Positions 35,240 through 43,953 of a stretch of 55,901 bases of DNA are shown one piece after another. The stretch is from Rhizobiales bacterium 64-17. GTDB lineage: Bacteria; Pseudomonadota; Alphaproteobacteria; Rhizobiales; Xanthobacteraceae. Made by a program: the position numbers and the translations under genes. Location: the NCBI GenBank assembly GCA_001899285.1, contig MKWA01000015.1, positions 422,826 through 478,726 of the forward strand. Reading direction: 5' to 3'. The notes under the pieces are model-generated. The model was not told the origin of the DNA. It did no database searches and was given only the letters and a program-made list of their open reading frames with translations. The first letter of the stretch is position 1. Each line of letters begins with the position of its first letter.

Positions 35240-36229
35240 ATGAAACAAATCATTGTCGGGCTGTTGTCGCTGACAATCGGATGCGTTGGCGGGTTGTCGT
35301 TTGCGTCGGCGCAAAAAGGCGATTTTCGCGGATCGTCGGATCATCCCGAGGTCGGGCGCTATCAAGGTGCGGTGATCACCGCCTATGATGCGAAGGGCTA
35401 TGAAGAATTGAGCCTGCCGGACCGTAAGCTCCTTCGTGGCGCGCACACCAAGCCGGAGACCTGGCAAAGGAATTTTGCCGGCAAGCTGACCTCGATCGGC
35501 TATGAGGGGCCGGCGGAGCGTTCCATTCTCGAAATCGTGCGCAATCACGAACAGACGCTGCGTGCCAAAGGCTACGAGATCGTGCTGATCTGCCGCGCCA
35601 AGGACTGCGCCGAGTCCGCGACGCCGACATTCTGGGAGGCCGGGCGGGGGCAGCTTCGTCTGCCGTCGACATGGGACTCGATGGTTTATCTGCTCGCGGA
35701 GCGCGACGCGCCGCAAGGCAGGATCAGCATCGCCATGCTCGGCGTCGAGACCAAAGCCAACGCCAGCAAGCCGCTGACGCCGTATCTCGCGGTCACGGTC
35801 GTCGAAGGCAAGCCGATGGATACCGGCAAGATTGCTGTGGTGAAGTCCGGTGAGATGCAGGAGAAACTCGCGCGCGACGGCCGCGTGGCGATCTACGGCA
35901 TCTATTTCGATTTCGACAAAGCGGAGATCAAGCCGGAATCGCGCGAGCAGATCGAGCAACTCGGTGCGCTGATGAAGGGTAATCCGAAGCTCGACGTGCT
36001 GATCGTCGGCCACACCGATGGCAAGGGTGCGTTCGATTACAATCTCTCGCTGTCGCAACGCCGCGCGCAGGCGGTGGCGCAGGCGCTGGCGTCGCAATAC
36101 GGCATCGCCGCGGCGCGCGTGACGGCGGCTGGCGCCGGCATGATGGCGCCGGTGGCGAGCAACCGCAGCGACGACGGGCGGGCAAAGAACCGTCGCGTCG
36201 AGATCGTCGAGCGTGTGCCGGTGAATTGA
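35240..36229 (+). CDS. OmpA-family protein
   Basis: A 329-residue protein with a signal peptide (cleavage near FASA-Q, residue 25), an N-terminal domain resembling DUF4892 (YDAKGYEELSLPDRKL and RSILEIVRNHEQTLRAKGYE) and a C-terminal OmpA-like peptidoglycan-binding domain (about 215-325: FDFDKAEIKPES, IVGHTDGKGAFDYNLSLSQRRA, NRRVEI). It links the outer membrane or periplasm to peptidoglycan. Monocistronic. Confidence 0.9.
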   Translation: MKQIIVGLLSLTIGCVGGLSFASAQKGDFRGSSDHPEVGRYQGAVITAYDAKGYEELSLPDRKLLRGAHTKPETWQRNFAGKLTSIGYEGPAERSILEIVRNHEQTLRAKGYEIVLICRAKDCAESATPTFWEAGRGQLRLPSTWDSMVYLLAERDAPQGRISIAMLGVETKANASKPLTPYLAVTVVEGKPMDTGKIAVVKSGEMQEKLARDGRVAIYGIYFDFDKAEIKPESREQIEQLGALMKGNPKLDVLIVGHTDGKGAFDYNLSLSQRRAQAVAQALASQYGIAAARVTAAGAGMMAPVASNRSDDGRAKNRRVEIVERVPVN

Positions 36230-36266
36230 TGCGGACGACGCTGCGCCGTCGCGCCGGTTCCGGGAG

Positions 36267-37712
36267 CTACGGCTCCCACGCCGGCGCGACGGTGCGGCGC
36301 TTGCCGTCCGAGGTACGCTTGGCGTCGGGCGCGTCGAGCGCCTCCTTGTCCCAGAGCTGGCACGTCACCGGCTTGTGCTTCTGATCGAGTCCTTCGCAGT
36401 AATTGGTGTATTCGCAGATGCGCACCTCGGCGCCGCGGCCGATCTGCGTCTTGCGCGTCCAGTCCGGATCAGCGAGCGCCTGCCGCGCCGCGCCGGCGAT
36501 GTCGCACACGCCGTCGGCGAGCATCTTCTCCGCCATCTCGAAATTGTGCACGCCGCCGGTGCAGACCACCGGCGTCGTCTGCCCCGCGGCGCGGATCGCC
36601 TCGCGCACCGCTTTGGTCGGTTCGATGTTGCGGCCGAACGGGCCACGCGCATCGGAGATGTATTGCGGCATGCATTCATAGCCGCTCGGCCCCGTATAGG
36701 GATAAGCGGCGGCGCCAACGCCGGGCTGCTTTGCGTCGTCGAACTTGCCGCCGCGTGAGGTCGAGAGAAAGTCCATGCCGGCGCGGGCGAACGCCGCGCC
36801 GAAATAAACGGCGTCGTCCACCTCGTTGCCGCCGTCGATGCATTCCTCGGCAAGATAGCGGCAGCCGACCGCGTAATCCGGCCCGACGCGCTCGCGCACG
36901 GCGGCGAACACTTCCAGCGGGAGTTTCACGCGGTTCTCGCGCGCGCCGCCATAGCCGTCGGTGCGGGTGTTGGTGCGCGAGAGGAACGAGGCCATCGTAT
37001 AGGCGTGCGCGTAATGCAGCTCGACGCCGTCGAAGCCGGCCTGCTTCGCGCGCAGCGACGCGTCGGCGAACAGGCCGGGCAAGACGCGCGGCAGTTCGGC
37101 GATGTGCGGCAGATGCGTGTCGGTGACGCGCTCGCGCGCGCCGAACTGCAAATCCTCCAGCTCGCGTTCGGACAGGATGCCCTTGAGTTCGTCATCCTTC
37201 ATCGCCGCGAGCGCGGCGCGGACTTCCGCCTCGTCGCTCATGTTCAATGCCGCGCGATGCGCGTCGGTGACGGCGAGGAACCGCTGGAAGAACTTGTCGC
37301 GCGCCGGGCGGCGGCGGATCGATAGGAAGTCGATGATCTGGATAAAGAGTTTTGTCTCACCGCCGCTCGCCTCGCGCGCCGCGTCGGTGAGGCGCTTGAG
37401 GCCGGGCAGGAACCGGTCATGGCCAATCCGCATCAGCGGGCCACTCGGAACGTCGCGGACGCCGGTGGCCTCGACCACGATCGCGCCGGGGCGGCCCCTG
37501 GCGAAGCGCACATACCAGTCGACCACGTTGTCGGTGACGAAACCATCGTCGGTGGCGCGCCATGGCACCATGGCCGGCACCCAGGTGCGCTGCTGGAGCG
37601 TCAGCGTGCCGATCGCGACCGGCGAGAACAGGCGCGAGGCGGCGGCCTCCGCCTGCGTCGGTACGCGGCCGTGGCTCGGTTGATGCTGAATGCGCTCCGG
37701 CGGACGCCACAT
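36267..37712 (-). CDS. Old yellow enzyme-type NADH:flavin oxidoreductase
   Basis: A 481-residue flavin TIM barrel of the 2,4-dienoyl-CoA reductase type but without the C-terminal FAD/NAD domains. Landmarks: the substrate-binding pair in FDGVELHYAHAYTMASFLS with SxxxNxRTDxYGG (SRTNTRTDGYGG), and the FMN site TPVVCTGGVHNFEMAEKMLADG. A C-terminal tail has three Cys (CEYTNYCEGLD then TCQLW), which could be a vestigial Fe-S site. It diverges from an aryl-CoA ligase, suggesting it reduces an aromatic or enoyl-CoA; in aerobic 2-aminobenzoate degradation a similar domain is the reductase half of 2-aminobenzoyl-CoA monooxygenase/reductase. Start at ATG 37712. Confidence 0.85.
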   Translation of the reverse strand: MWRPPERIQHQPSHGRVPTQAEAAASRLFSPVAIGTLTLQQRTWVPAMVPWRATDDGFVTDNVVDWYVRFARGRPGAIVVEATGVRDVPSGPLMRIGHDRFLPGLKRLTDAAREASGGETKLFIQIIDFLSIRRRPARDKFFQRFLAVTDAHRAALNMSDEAEVRAALAAMKDDELKGILSERELEDLQFGARERVTDTHLPHIAELPRVLPGLFADASLRAKQAGFDGVELHYAHAYTMASFLSRTNTRTDGYGGARENRVKLPLEVFAAVRERVGPDYAVGCRYLAEECIDGGNEVDDAVYFGAAFARAGMDFLSTSRGGKFDDAKQPGVGAAAYPYTGPSGYECMPQYISDARGPFGRNIEPTKAVREAIRAAGQTTPVVCTGGVHNFEMAEKMLADGVCDIAGAARQALADPDWTRKTQIGRGAEVRICEYTNYCEGLDQKHKPVTCQLWDKEALDAPDAKRTSDGKRRTVAPAWEP

Positions 37713-37837
37713 GGGGAGTTCTCTCCAGGGGAGGACTTGAGCGGACTTGACCCGCGCATCACTCTCTTGAGAAAGATGGATCGCCGGGTCAAGTCCGGGA
37801 AGTCCCTCATTCGCATGTCTCACCGCCGCGCCCGTTG

Positions 37838-39448
37838 ATGCTCCAGCCCTCCGCCTATCCGGACACCTTTGCGCGCGACCATCTGCCGCCGCGCGAGCAG
37901 TGGCCGGTGTTCAATCCGCCGCCGCTTGACGGTTCTTGCGGGCTTTATCCGGCGCGGATGAATGCCGCGGCGGAACTGATCGACCGCGCCATCGCGGCGG
38001 GTCATGGCGCCCGGCCGGCGGTGGCGAGCCTGACGGAACAGTGGAGCTACGCCGACCTCAACGACCGCGCCAACCGGATCGCCGCCGTTCTGGTGGACGC
38101 GGGGCTCGTGCCCGGCAATCGCGTGCTGTTGCGCGGCGCCAATTCGCCGATGTTCGCCGCCTGCTGGCTCGCGGTGGTGAAGGCGGGCGGCATCGTCGTC
38201 GCCACCATGCCGCTCTTGCGCGCGCGCGAATTGCGCTACGTCATTGACAAGGCAAGGATCGCCTTCGCGCTGTGCGACGCTGCGCTGCGCGGCGAACTGG
38301 ACGCGGTCGGCGCGCCGCTGACGGCACTCTATTATAATGACGCGGGGGCGGACGGGCTCGCGGCGCGGATGGCGCGGCAGAGCGGGGCGTTCGATCCGGT
38401 GATTGCGTCGCAGGACGATGTGGCGTTGATCGCCTTCACCTCCGGCACCACAGGCAACGCCAAGGGCACGATGCATTTCCATCGCGACCTGCTGGCGATC
38501 TGCGACATGTGGCAGCCGTTGTTGAACACCACGCCGGACGATGTGTTCGCCGGCAGCGCGCCGTTCGCGTTCACCTTCGGGCTTGGCGCGATGCTGCTGT
38601 TTCCGCTGCGGCACGGTGCGTCATCGGTGCTTCTGGAGCAGGCGACGCCGCCGGCGCTGCTCGAGGCGATTGCGCGGCGCAAGGTGACGACCTTGTTCAC
38701 CGTGCCGACCTTGTACAAGACCATGACTCCGCTCGTTGCGCAGCACGATCTCGCGTCGCTGAAAACCTGTGTGTCGTCGGGCGAGCATCTGCCGGCGGCA
38801 GTATGGGAGCAGTGGCATCGCGCCACCGGGCACCGCATCCGCAACTCGATCGGCTCGACCGAGATGCTGCATGCGTTCCTGGCGATGCGCGCGGGGGAGG
38901 CGGCGCCGGGCCCATGCGGGCGGCCGCTGCCCGGTTGCGAGGCGCGGGTGGTCGACGAGGCCATGAATACCGTGCCGCCCGGCATCGTCGGCAAGCTCGC
39001 GGTGCGCGCGCCGACCGGCTGCCGCTATCTCGACGATGCCGCGCGTCAGCACACTTATGTGCGCGACGGCTGGAACCTGACGGGCGACGCCTTCACCCAG
39101 GATGAAGCTGGGCTGTTCTGGTATCACGCCCGCACCGACGACATGATCGTCTCGTCCGGCTACAACATCTCCGGCGCCGAGGTCGAGGAAGTGCTGCTCG
39201 ACCATCCGGCGGTGGCGGAATGCGCGGTGGTCGGCGTGGCGGACGCGGCGCGCGGGCAGATCGTCAAGGCGTTCATCGTGCTGTCGCCGGGCGTCGCCGG
39301 CGACGCGACGCTGACGCAGGCGTTGCAGGACACGGTGCGCAACACCATCGCGCCGTACAAATATCCCCGCGCGATCGAATACCGCGCGGCCCTGCCGCGC
39401 ACCGTGACTGGCAAGATCCAGCGCAACGCGCTGCGCGCGGAGGGGTGA
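37838..39448 (+). CDS. Benzoate/2-aminobenzoate-CoA ligase family protein
   Basis: A 536-residue acyl-adenylate-forming enzyme. It has the P-loop-like TSGTTGNAKGTMHFH, the A5 motif (SIGSTEM), TGDAFTQDEAGLFWYHARTDD (A7-A8), and the C-terminal catalytic Lys in PRTVTGKIQRNALR. Opening residues (YPDTFARDHLPP and WPVF) match 2-aminobenzoate-CoA ligases. It would activate an aromatic acid to its CoA thioester with ATP. The pairing with a divergent flavin oxidoreductase supports an aromatic degradation role; the exact substrate is not provable here. Start at ATG 37838. Confidence 0.85.
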   Translation: MLQPSAYPDTFARDHLPPREQWPVFNPPPLDGSCGLYPARMNAAAELIDRAIAAGHGARPAVASLTEQWSYADLNDRANRIAAVLVDAGLVPGNRVLLRGANSPMFAACWLAVVKAGGIVVATMPLLRARELRYVIDKARIAFALCDAALRGELDAVGAPLTALYYNDAGADGLAARMARQSGAFDPVIASQDDVALIAFTSGTTGNAKGTMHFHRDLLAICDMWQPLLNTTPDDVFAGSAPFAFTFGLGAMLLFPLRHGASSVLLEQATPPALLEAIARRKVTTLFTVPTLYKTMTPLVAQHDLASLKTCVSSGEHLPAAVWEQWHRATGHRIRNSIGSTEMLHAFLAMRAGEAAPGPCGRPLPGCEARVVDEAMNTVPPGIVGKLAVRAPTGCRYLDDAARQHTYVRDGWNLTGDAFTQDEAGLFWYHARTDDMIVSSGYNISGAEVEEVLLDHPAVAECAVVGVADAARGQIVKAFIVLSPGVAGDATLTQALQDTVRNTIAPYKYPRAIEYRAALPRTVTGKIQRNALRAEG

Positions 39449-39535
39449 CGGCCACCCGTCATGCCAGCCCCGCGCGGTCTTCCATTGCCAACCGCGCGGG
39501 GTTGCGCCATGTCGGTACCGCCGGAACACCGCATC

Positions 39536-41068
39536 ATGACCGACCACACCAAATCCAAGGCAGCTCGTCACAAACCCGCGCCCGCGCAGGTCTTGACCCA
39601 TGCCGAGGTGAAAGCGGTGGTCGGCGGCATCGCCATGGCGATGTTCCTCGGCGCGCTGGACCAGACCATCATCGCCACGGCGCTGCCGACCATCGGCCGG
39701 CATTTCAACGACGTGGAGAACCTGTCCTGGGTGGTGACGGCGTATCTCCTGACCGGCACGGCAGTGACGCCGCTCTACGGCAAGCTGTCTGACAATTACG
39801 GCCGGCGCATCATGATGCTGATCGGCGTCGGCATCTTTGTCGCCGGCTCGATTGCCTGCGCCATGGCGCCGAACATGCTGGCGCTGATCATCGCCCGCGC
39901 GCTGCAGGGTCTCGGCGGTGGCGGCCTGATGGCGCTGGCGCAGACCATCATCGCCGACATCGTTACGCCGCGCGAGCGCGGCCGCTACCAGGGCTATATC
40001 TCGGCGGTGTTCGCGGTGTCCTCGGTCGGCGGGCCGGTGCTCGGCGGATTTCTCACCGAACACATCGACTGGTCGTTCATCTTCTGGATCAATCTGCCGC
40101 TCGGGCTGATCGCTTTCGTCACCTGCTTCATCGTCCTTCGCCGGGTGCCGTACCGGCCGCGCCGCCACCGGCTCGATCTGATCGGCGCGGTGCTGATGAT
40201 GCTCGGCTCGGTGCCGCTGCTGCTCGCTTTGACCTGGGGCGGCCGGCATTTTGAATGGATCTCCGCGCCGATCGGCGGCTTGCTGCTCGCGTCGGCGCTG
40301 TCATGGGCCTTGTTCGGCTGGCGGCTGGTGGCGACGCCGGAGCCGTTTCTGCCGCTGTCGGTGCTCGGCAATCCGATCGTGCGTTGCGCGGCGCTGTCGG
40401 GCGCCTGCACCATGGGTGCGATGGTCGGCCTGACGATCTTCGTGCCGCTGTATTTTGAAGTGGTGATGCAATTGTCGGCGAGCCAATCCGGCCTCGCGCT
40501 GATTCCGCTGATGGCCGGTACCGTCACCGCGTCGACGGTGGCCGGCAAGGCGATGATGCACGTCACCCATTACAAGCGCATGGGTCTCGCCGGCTTGATC
40601 GAAGCCATCGTTGCGCTCGCGGCGCTCGCGATCTGGCCCGGCAGCATGCCGGTCGCGCTGGTGATCGTGCTGTTCGCCGTGATCGGTCTCGGCATGGGTC
40701 TCGTGTTCCCGATCGCGACGGTGTCGATGCAGAACGTCGTCGCCGCGCAGCAGATGGGCGTCGCCACCGGCGCGTCGAACTTCTTCCGCTCGCTGTTCTC
40801 CTCGGTGGTGGTGGCGCTGCTCGGCGCGATCGTTCTGAGCGGCCTCGGCGGCGCGGGCGCCAATGTCGCGGTGGAGCAGCTCGCGCACGCGGCCTCCGGT
40901 CACGATCTGGTGCTGGCGTTCCGCTTCGTGTTCATGGCGGTGGCGCTGGTGCTGGCGTTCGGCCTCTGCTTCATGATTTCGCTCGAGGAGAAGCCGCTGC
41001 GCGGACCGGCGGCCGAGCATCCGGTGCTGGAGACGGGGGCGCCGGCGTCGCGCACGCCGCCGCAATAG
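39536..41068 (+). CDS. DHA2-family MFS drug/proton antiporter
   Basis: A 510-residue exporter with 14 predicted membrane helices. Signatures: motif D1 LDQTIIATALPTIGRHF in helix 1, motif A GKLSDNYGRRIMM between helices 2 and 3, and motif C-like GGPVLGGFL in helix 5, typical of EmrB/QacA transporters. It follows the CoA ligase by 87 bp on the same strand, so it may export a related aromatic or be independent. Upstream ATGs at 39461 and 39509 are possible starts. Confidence 0.9.
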   Translation: MTDHTKSKAARHKPAPAQVLTHAEVKAVVGGIAMAMFLGALDQTIIATALPTIGRHFNDVENLSWVVTAYLLTGTAVTPLYGKLSDNYGRRIMMLIGVGIFVAGSIACAMAPNMLALIIARALQGLGGGGLMALAQTIIADIVTPRERGRYQGYISAVFAVSSVGGPVLGGFLTEHIDWSFIFWINLPLGLIAFVTCFIVLRRVPYRPRRHRLDLIGAVLMMLGSVPLLLALTWGGRHFEWISAPIGGLLLASALSWALFGWRLVATPEPFLPLSVLGNPIVRCAALSGACTMGAMVGLTIFVPLYFEVVMQLSASQSGLALIPLMAGTVTASTVAGKAMMHVTHYKRMGLAGLIEAIVALAALAIWPGSMPVALVIVLFAVIGLGMGLVFPIATVSMQNVVAAQQMGVATGASNFFRSLFSSVVVALLGAIVLSGLGGAGANVAVEQLAHAASGHDLVLAFRFVFMAVALVLAFGLCFMISLEEKPLRGPAAEHPVLETGAPASRTPPQ

Positions 41069-41116
41069 GCTCCGGACCCTCTCGCGGCTCGCGCCGGGCT
41101 GGGCTAGGCTGCGGCC

Positions 41117-41320
41117 ATGGTCCGGATCGTGACGACAGCCTCATCATTCGATCGCGTCAAACGCCGCCGCGTTGCGGTGCTGCTCGCTTTGATGCTGGCC
41201 GGCACCGCGCTCGGCGGCTGTTCCAAGTGCGGCTTCCTCTGGGACGAGGGCGATCGGCCTGCCTCGTGCCGGAGCGCGTCCCAGCCGGCGTCATCCACAG
41301 GGACGGTTCTTGGGATATAA
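41117..41320 (+). CDS. Small lipoprotein
   Basis: A 67-residue protein with basic N-terminus, hydrophobic segment and lipobox ALGGC (Cys35), then a short Cys/Ser-rich mature part (SKCGFLWDEGDRPASC). Probably exported and lipid-modified. Similar short lipoproteins with the CGFLW motif are seen in rhizobia; function unknown. It precedes the promoter of the GTA region. Confidence 0.6.
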   Translation: MVRIVTTASSFDRVKRRRVAVLLALMLAGTALGGCSKCGFLWDEGDRPASCRSASQPASSTGTVLGI

Positions 41321-41338
41321 AATCCTAGGAAATAAGTC

Positions 41339-41367
41339 TTGACAGCGTGACGCTGCCGGGCTATGGT
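41339..41367 (+). promoter_or_regulatory. Housekeeping-type promoter at the head of the GTA cluster
   Basis: A perfect -35 TTGACA (41339-41344), a 17-bp spacer and TATGGT (41362-41367) as -10, with AT-rich DNA upstream. It would read into the small membrane gene at 41487 and toward the terminase genes. Confidence 0.6.
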
Positions 41368-41486
41368 CTGCCTACGCTCCACAATTGCATCCGAACGAAA
41401 GCGTCCCCCGCGGCGTTGACCTGACGTCGATCGTGAATCGCGTGTTGCGGTTCCGCGCGACGGCGGACGGGAACAATGAGGGTGCA

Positions 41487-41639
41487 ATGGCGCAGGTGAA
41501 CAGGGACGGACAGATCGTCGAAACGGCGAAGGAAGCGCGGCAGGGCGAGCGCGGCCCGAGCGTGCTGGTCGTGCTGCTGGTCAGCACCGGCGCAATCGCG
41601 GTGATCTTCGCGCTGCTCTGGTATCTCTTCATGCGCTGA
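41487..41639 (+). CDS. Small single-span membrane protein (50 aa)
   Basis: A short polar N-terminus (MAQVNRDGQIVETAKEARQG) and one strong membrane helix ending at the C-terminus (VLVVLLVSTGAIAVIFALLWYLF). It lies between a good promoter and an intrinsic terminator at the head of the GTA-like cluster. It could be a host gene, or a holin-like or leader gene for the cluster. A TTG 102 bp upstream would extend it. Confidence 0.6.
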   Translation: MAQVNRDGQIVETAKEARQGERGPSVLVVLLVSTGAIAVIFALLWYLFMR

Positions 41640-41671
41640 TACGGACCGCGCCGGCAAGGATACAAGTTCTG

Positions 41672-41707
41672 AAAACGCATCGGTCGCGCCGGTGCGTTTT
41701 TCTTTTT
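41672..41707 (+). terminator. Intrinsic terminator directly before the terminase genes
   Basis: A 12-bp stem (41672-41683 with 41689-41700, one G-U pair), 5-nt loop and a T-rich tail. It ends 12 bp before the gp1-like ATG, so transcripts from the promoter at 41339 should stop here unless read-through or antitermination occurs. Confidence 0.85.
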
Positions 41708-41718
41708 GGGGGAGCGCC

Positions 41719-42093
41719 ATGGGACGGCGAGACGACGAGACACCGGCGGCGGCCAACCTGACACCGGCGATGGACGCGCGCCCGCTCGGCATGCAGGGGC
41801 GCGCCGGCATCCATGATCTGTTTTTCGATATCGCCGCGGCGCAGATCGCCGAGATGCGGCAAAGCCTGACGACGCAGGAGCGCGCGCCCGCCGATCGCGA
41901 GCGGGACGCGCGCACGCTCGCCACGCTCGCCAAGGTGCTGCGCGACCTCGGCGCGTGCGATGCGAGCGACAAGACGGGACCGGACGATGACGACCAGCCG
42001 CGCAGCCTCGATTCCTACCGACTCGAGCTTATGCGGACGATGGACGAGCTTGTCGCCCGGCGAAAAGATCGAGGCGCTTCAGAAACAGAGTGA
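41719..42093 (+). CDS. GTA gp1-like (small terminase position) protein
   Basis: A 124-residue helical, charged protein (IHDLFFDIAAAQIAEMRQSL, ERDARTLATLAKVLRDLGA, SLDSYRLELMRTMDELVARR). It sits directly before, and overlaps, the large terminase gene, the place of g1 in the Rhodobacter capsulatus GTA. Sequence similarity to known small terminases is not obvious by eye, so the role rests on synteny. The start at 41719 follows GGGGGAG. Confidence 0.7.
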   Translation: MGRRDDETPAAANLTPAMDARPLGMQGRAGIHDLFFDIAAAQIAEMRQSLTTQERAPADRERDARTLATLAKVLRDLGACDASDKTGPDDDDQPRSLDSYRLELMRTMDELVARRKDRGASETE

Positions 42094-43348
42094 CAATGCG
42101 GTCGACGGCGTGCGCTGCGATTGGCGCATGCTCGCGCACGAGCATCAGAAGCCGCCGGCGCTGACGCAGGGCGGCGGACCGTGGACCACCTGGCTGGTGC
42201 TCGGCGGGCGCGGCGCGGGCAAGACGAGGCTCGGCGCCGAATGGGTGCGCGCGCTGGCGCGTGACGAACTTGGTCTGCGCGGCGGCGGCACCATCGCACT
42301 GATCGGCGAGACCGAGCACGACGTGCGTGAGGTGATGATCGAGGGCGTCTCCGGACTGCTGGCGGTGCATCCGCGCCGCGAGCGGCCGGTGTGGACGCCG
42401 TCGCGCCGACGGCTGGAATTCAAGAACGGCGTCGTCGCGCAGACCTTCTCGGCGGAGGATCCGGACAGCTTGCGTGGGCCGCAGTTTGCCGCCGCGTGGT
42501 GCGACGAACTCGCCAAGTGGCGCTATGCCGATGCCTGTTTCGACATGCTGCAGTTCGCGCTGCGGCTCGGCGACCGGCCGCGGCAACTGGTCACCACCAC
42601 GCCGCGGCCGATCCCGCTGATCCGCCGGCTCATCGCCGATCCGGCGACGGCGGTGACGCGCGCCGCGACGCAGGTGAACGCGCATCATCTCGCGCCGACA
42701 TTCCTGAGCAGCGTGGTGGCGCGCTATGCCGGCACGCGGCTCGGACGGCAGGAACTCGACGGCGAGATCATCGACGACCGGCCGGAGGCGCTGTGGTCGC
42801 GCGCATCGATCGACGCAGGCCGCGTCAGCGTGGCGCTGCCGCTGACAAGGATCGTGGTCGCGGTCGATCCGCCGGCATCGGCGCGCGAGGGCGCGGACGC
42901 CTGCGGCATCGTCGCCGCCGGTGTCGCCGAGAGCGGACACGCTTATGTGCTTGCCGACGAGAGCGGCGGCGGCTTGTCGCCGGCCGCATGGGCGAGCCGC
43001 GCGGTGGCGCTGTGGCATCGCCTGTCGGCCGACGCGATCGTCGCCGAGGTCAACCAGGGCGGCGACATGGTGCGCGCGGTGATCGGTGAATGCGATCCCA
43101 CGGTGCCGGTGATCGCCGTACGCGCGACGCGCGGCAAGCATGTGCGGGCCGAGCCGGTCGCGGCCTTGTACGAGCAGGGGCGGGTGCATCACGTCGGCGC
43201 GTTCGCCGCGCTGGAAGATGAGCTGTGCGACTTCGGCCTCGACGGCCTGTCGAACGGCCGCTCGCCCGACCGGCTCGACGCGCTGGTCTGGGCGCTCACC
43301 GCGCTGTGCCTCGGGCCGAAGGGACGGCCGCAAGTGCGGGGATTGTAA
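41987..43348 (+). CDS. Terminase large subunit (GTA gp2)
   Basis: A DNA-packaging motor, 453 residues from ATG 41987. ATPase domain with Walker A GGRGAGKT (73-80) and Walker B AAAWCDE (Asp173, Glu174), coupling motif LVTTTP, and an RNase H-like nuclease with AVDPP (Asp294) and a late Asp in SPDRLDALVWAL. It fills heads with DNA. It matches the GTA type by order and by the WTPSRRRLEFKNG segment. The true start may be an internal TTG near 42046 (LSPGEKIEAL), which would shorten the overlap with gp1. Confidence 0.93.
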   Translation: MTTSRAASIPTDSSLCGRWTSLSPGEKIEALQKQSDNAVDGVRCDWRMLAHEHQKPPALTQGGGPWTTWLVLGGRGAGKTRLGAEWVRALARDELGLRGGGTIALIGETEHDVREVMIEGVSGLLAVHPRRERPVWTPSRRRLEFKNGVVAQTFSAEDPDSLRGPQFAAAWCDELAKWRYADACFDMLQFALRLGDRPRQLVTTTPRPIPLIRRLIADPATAVTRAATQVNAHHLAPTFLSSVVARYAGTRLGRQELDGEIIDDRPEALWSRASIDAGRVSVALPLTRIVVAVDPPASAREGADACGIVAAGVAESGHAYVLADESGGGLSPAAWASRAVALWHRLSADAIVAEVNQGGDMVRAVIGECDPTVPVIAVRATRGKHVRAEPVAALYEQGRVHHVGAFAALEDELCDFGLDGLSNGRSPDRLDALVWALTALCLGPKGRPQVRGL

Positions 43349-43399
43349 GGCGTCGCGGTCGTGCCGATACTTGACCGATATGGGGCGCGAGGCGAGATC

Positions 43400-43738
43400 A
43401 TGACGCCGATTGCGACACGCGCATTGAAGATACGAAACGGTGCGGCAGACATTGCCGTTCCGGTGTCCATCTTTGCGCCGCAGCAGAGTGAATGCGGCGA
43501 CTGGTTATGCCGCTATGAGATCGGCTGGCCCGAAGGGCATCGGATCATGCATGGCGCCGGTGTCGATGCGATGCAGGCTTTGGTGTCCGCCATGCAGATG
43601 ATCGGCGCCGAGCTTTACAGCAGCGCCTATCACAAATCCGGTCGTCTTTATTGGGACGAACCGGGGCGCGGTTACGGCTTTCCGGTGCCGGGCAATATCC
43701 GCGAACTGCTGCAAGGCGACGATGCGACGTATCTTTAA
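43400..43738 (+). CDS. DUF6968-like protein inserted between terminase and portal
   Basis: A 112-residue protein with ECGDWLCRYEIGWPEGHRIM and GVDAMQALVSAMQMIGAEL, the pattern of the DUF6968 family (function unknown). Base composition is lower in GC than its neighbours. RcGTA has nothing at this point, so it is an insertion, followed at once by a repeat with two hairpins. By analogy with the two toxin-immunity pairs further on it could be an orphan immunity or cargo gene. A GTG at 43361 is an alternative start. Confidence 0.65.
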   Translation: MTPIATRALKIRNGAADIAVPVSIFAPQQSECGDWLCRYEIGWPEGHRIMHGAGVDAMQALVSAMQMIGAELYSSAYHKSGRLYWDEPGRGYGFPVPGNIRELLQGDDATYL

Positions 43739-43755
43739 CCTCATTCCTCCCGTTC

Positions 43756-43831
43756 GTCCCCGCGAAAGCGGGGACCCACGCTTGGCTACCGCCAAAAGTC
43801 TTTAAGAGTGGATTCCCGCTTTCGCGGGAAT
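43756..43831. repeat. REP-like element with two hairpins
   Basis: Two related palindromes, GTCCCCGC-GAAA-GCGGGGAC (43756-43775) and ATTCCCGC-TTTC-GCGGGAAT (43812-43831), separated by 36 bp. The GCGGGAATGAC-type sequence is a widespread extragenic repeat in proteobacteria. It separates the DUF6968 gene from the portal gene. Confidence 0.85.
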
Positions 43832-43953
43832 GACCGGGGTGGATCGTGCCCCGATCAAACAATTCTGAATTCAAATTCAATCCCGATGTGATGTGCGACG
43901 CGGTGCGTTGTGCTGCTGGCTATGCGCGAACGACGCAAGACGAGCGAGGAACC

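Noticed and set aside
43756..43831. Pair of similar hairpins suggestive of CRISPR repeats
   Set aside because: Only two units that are inverted variants of a common REP sequence, no further spacers and no cas genes.
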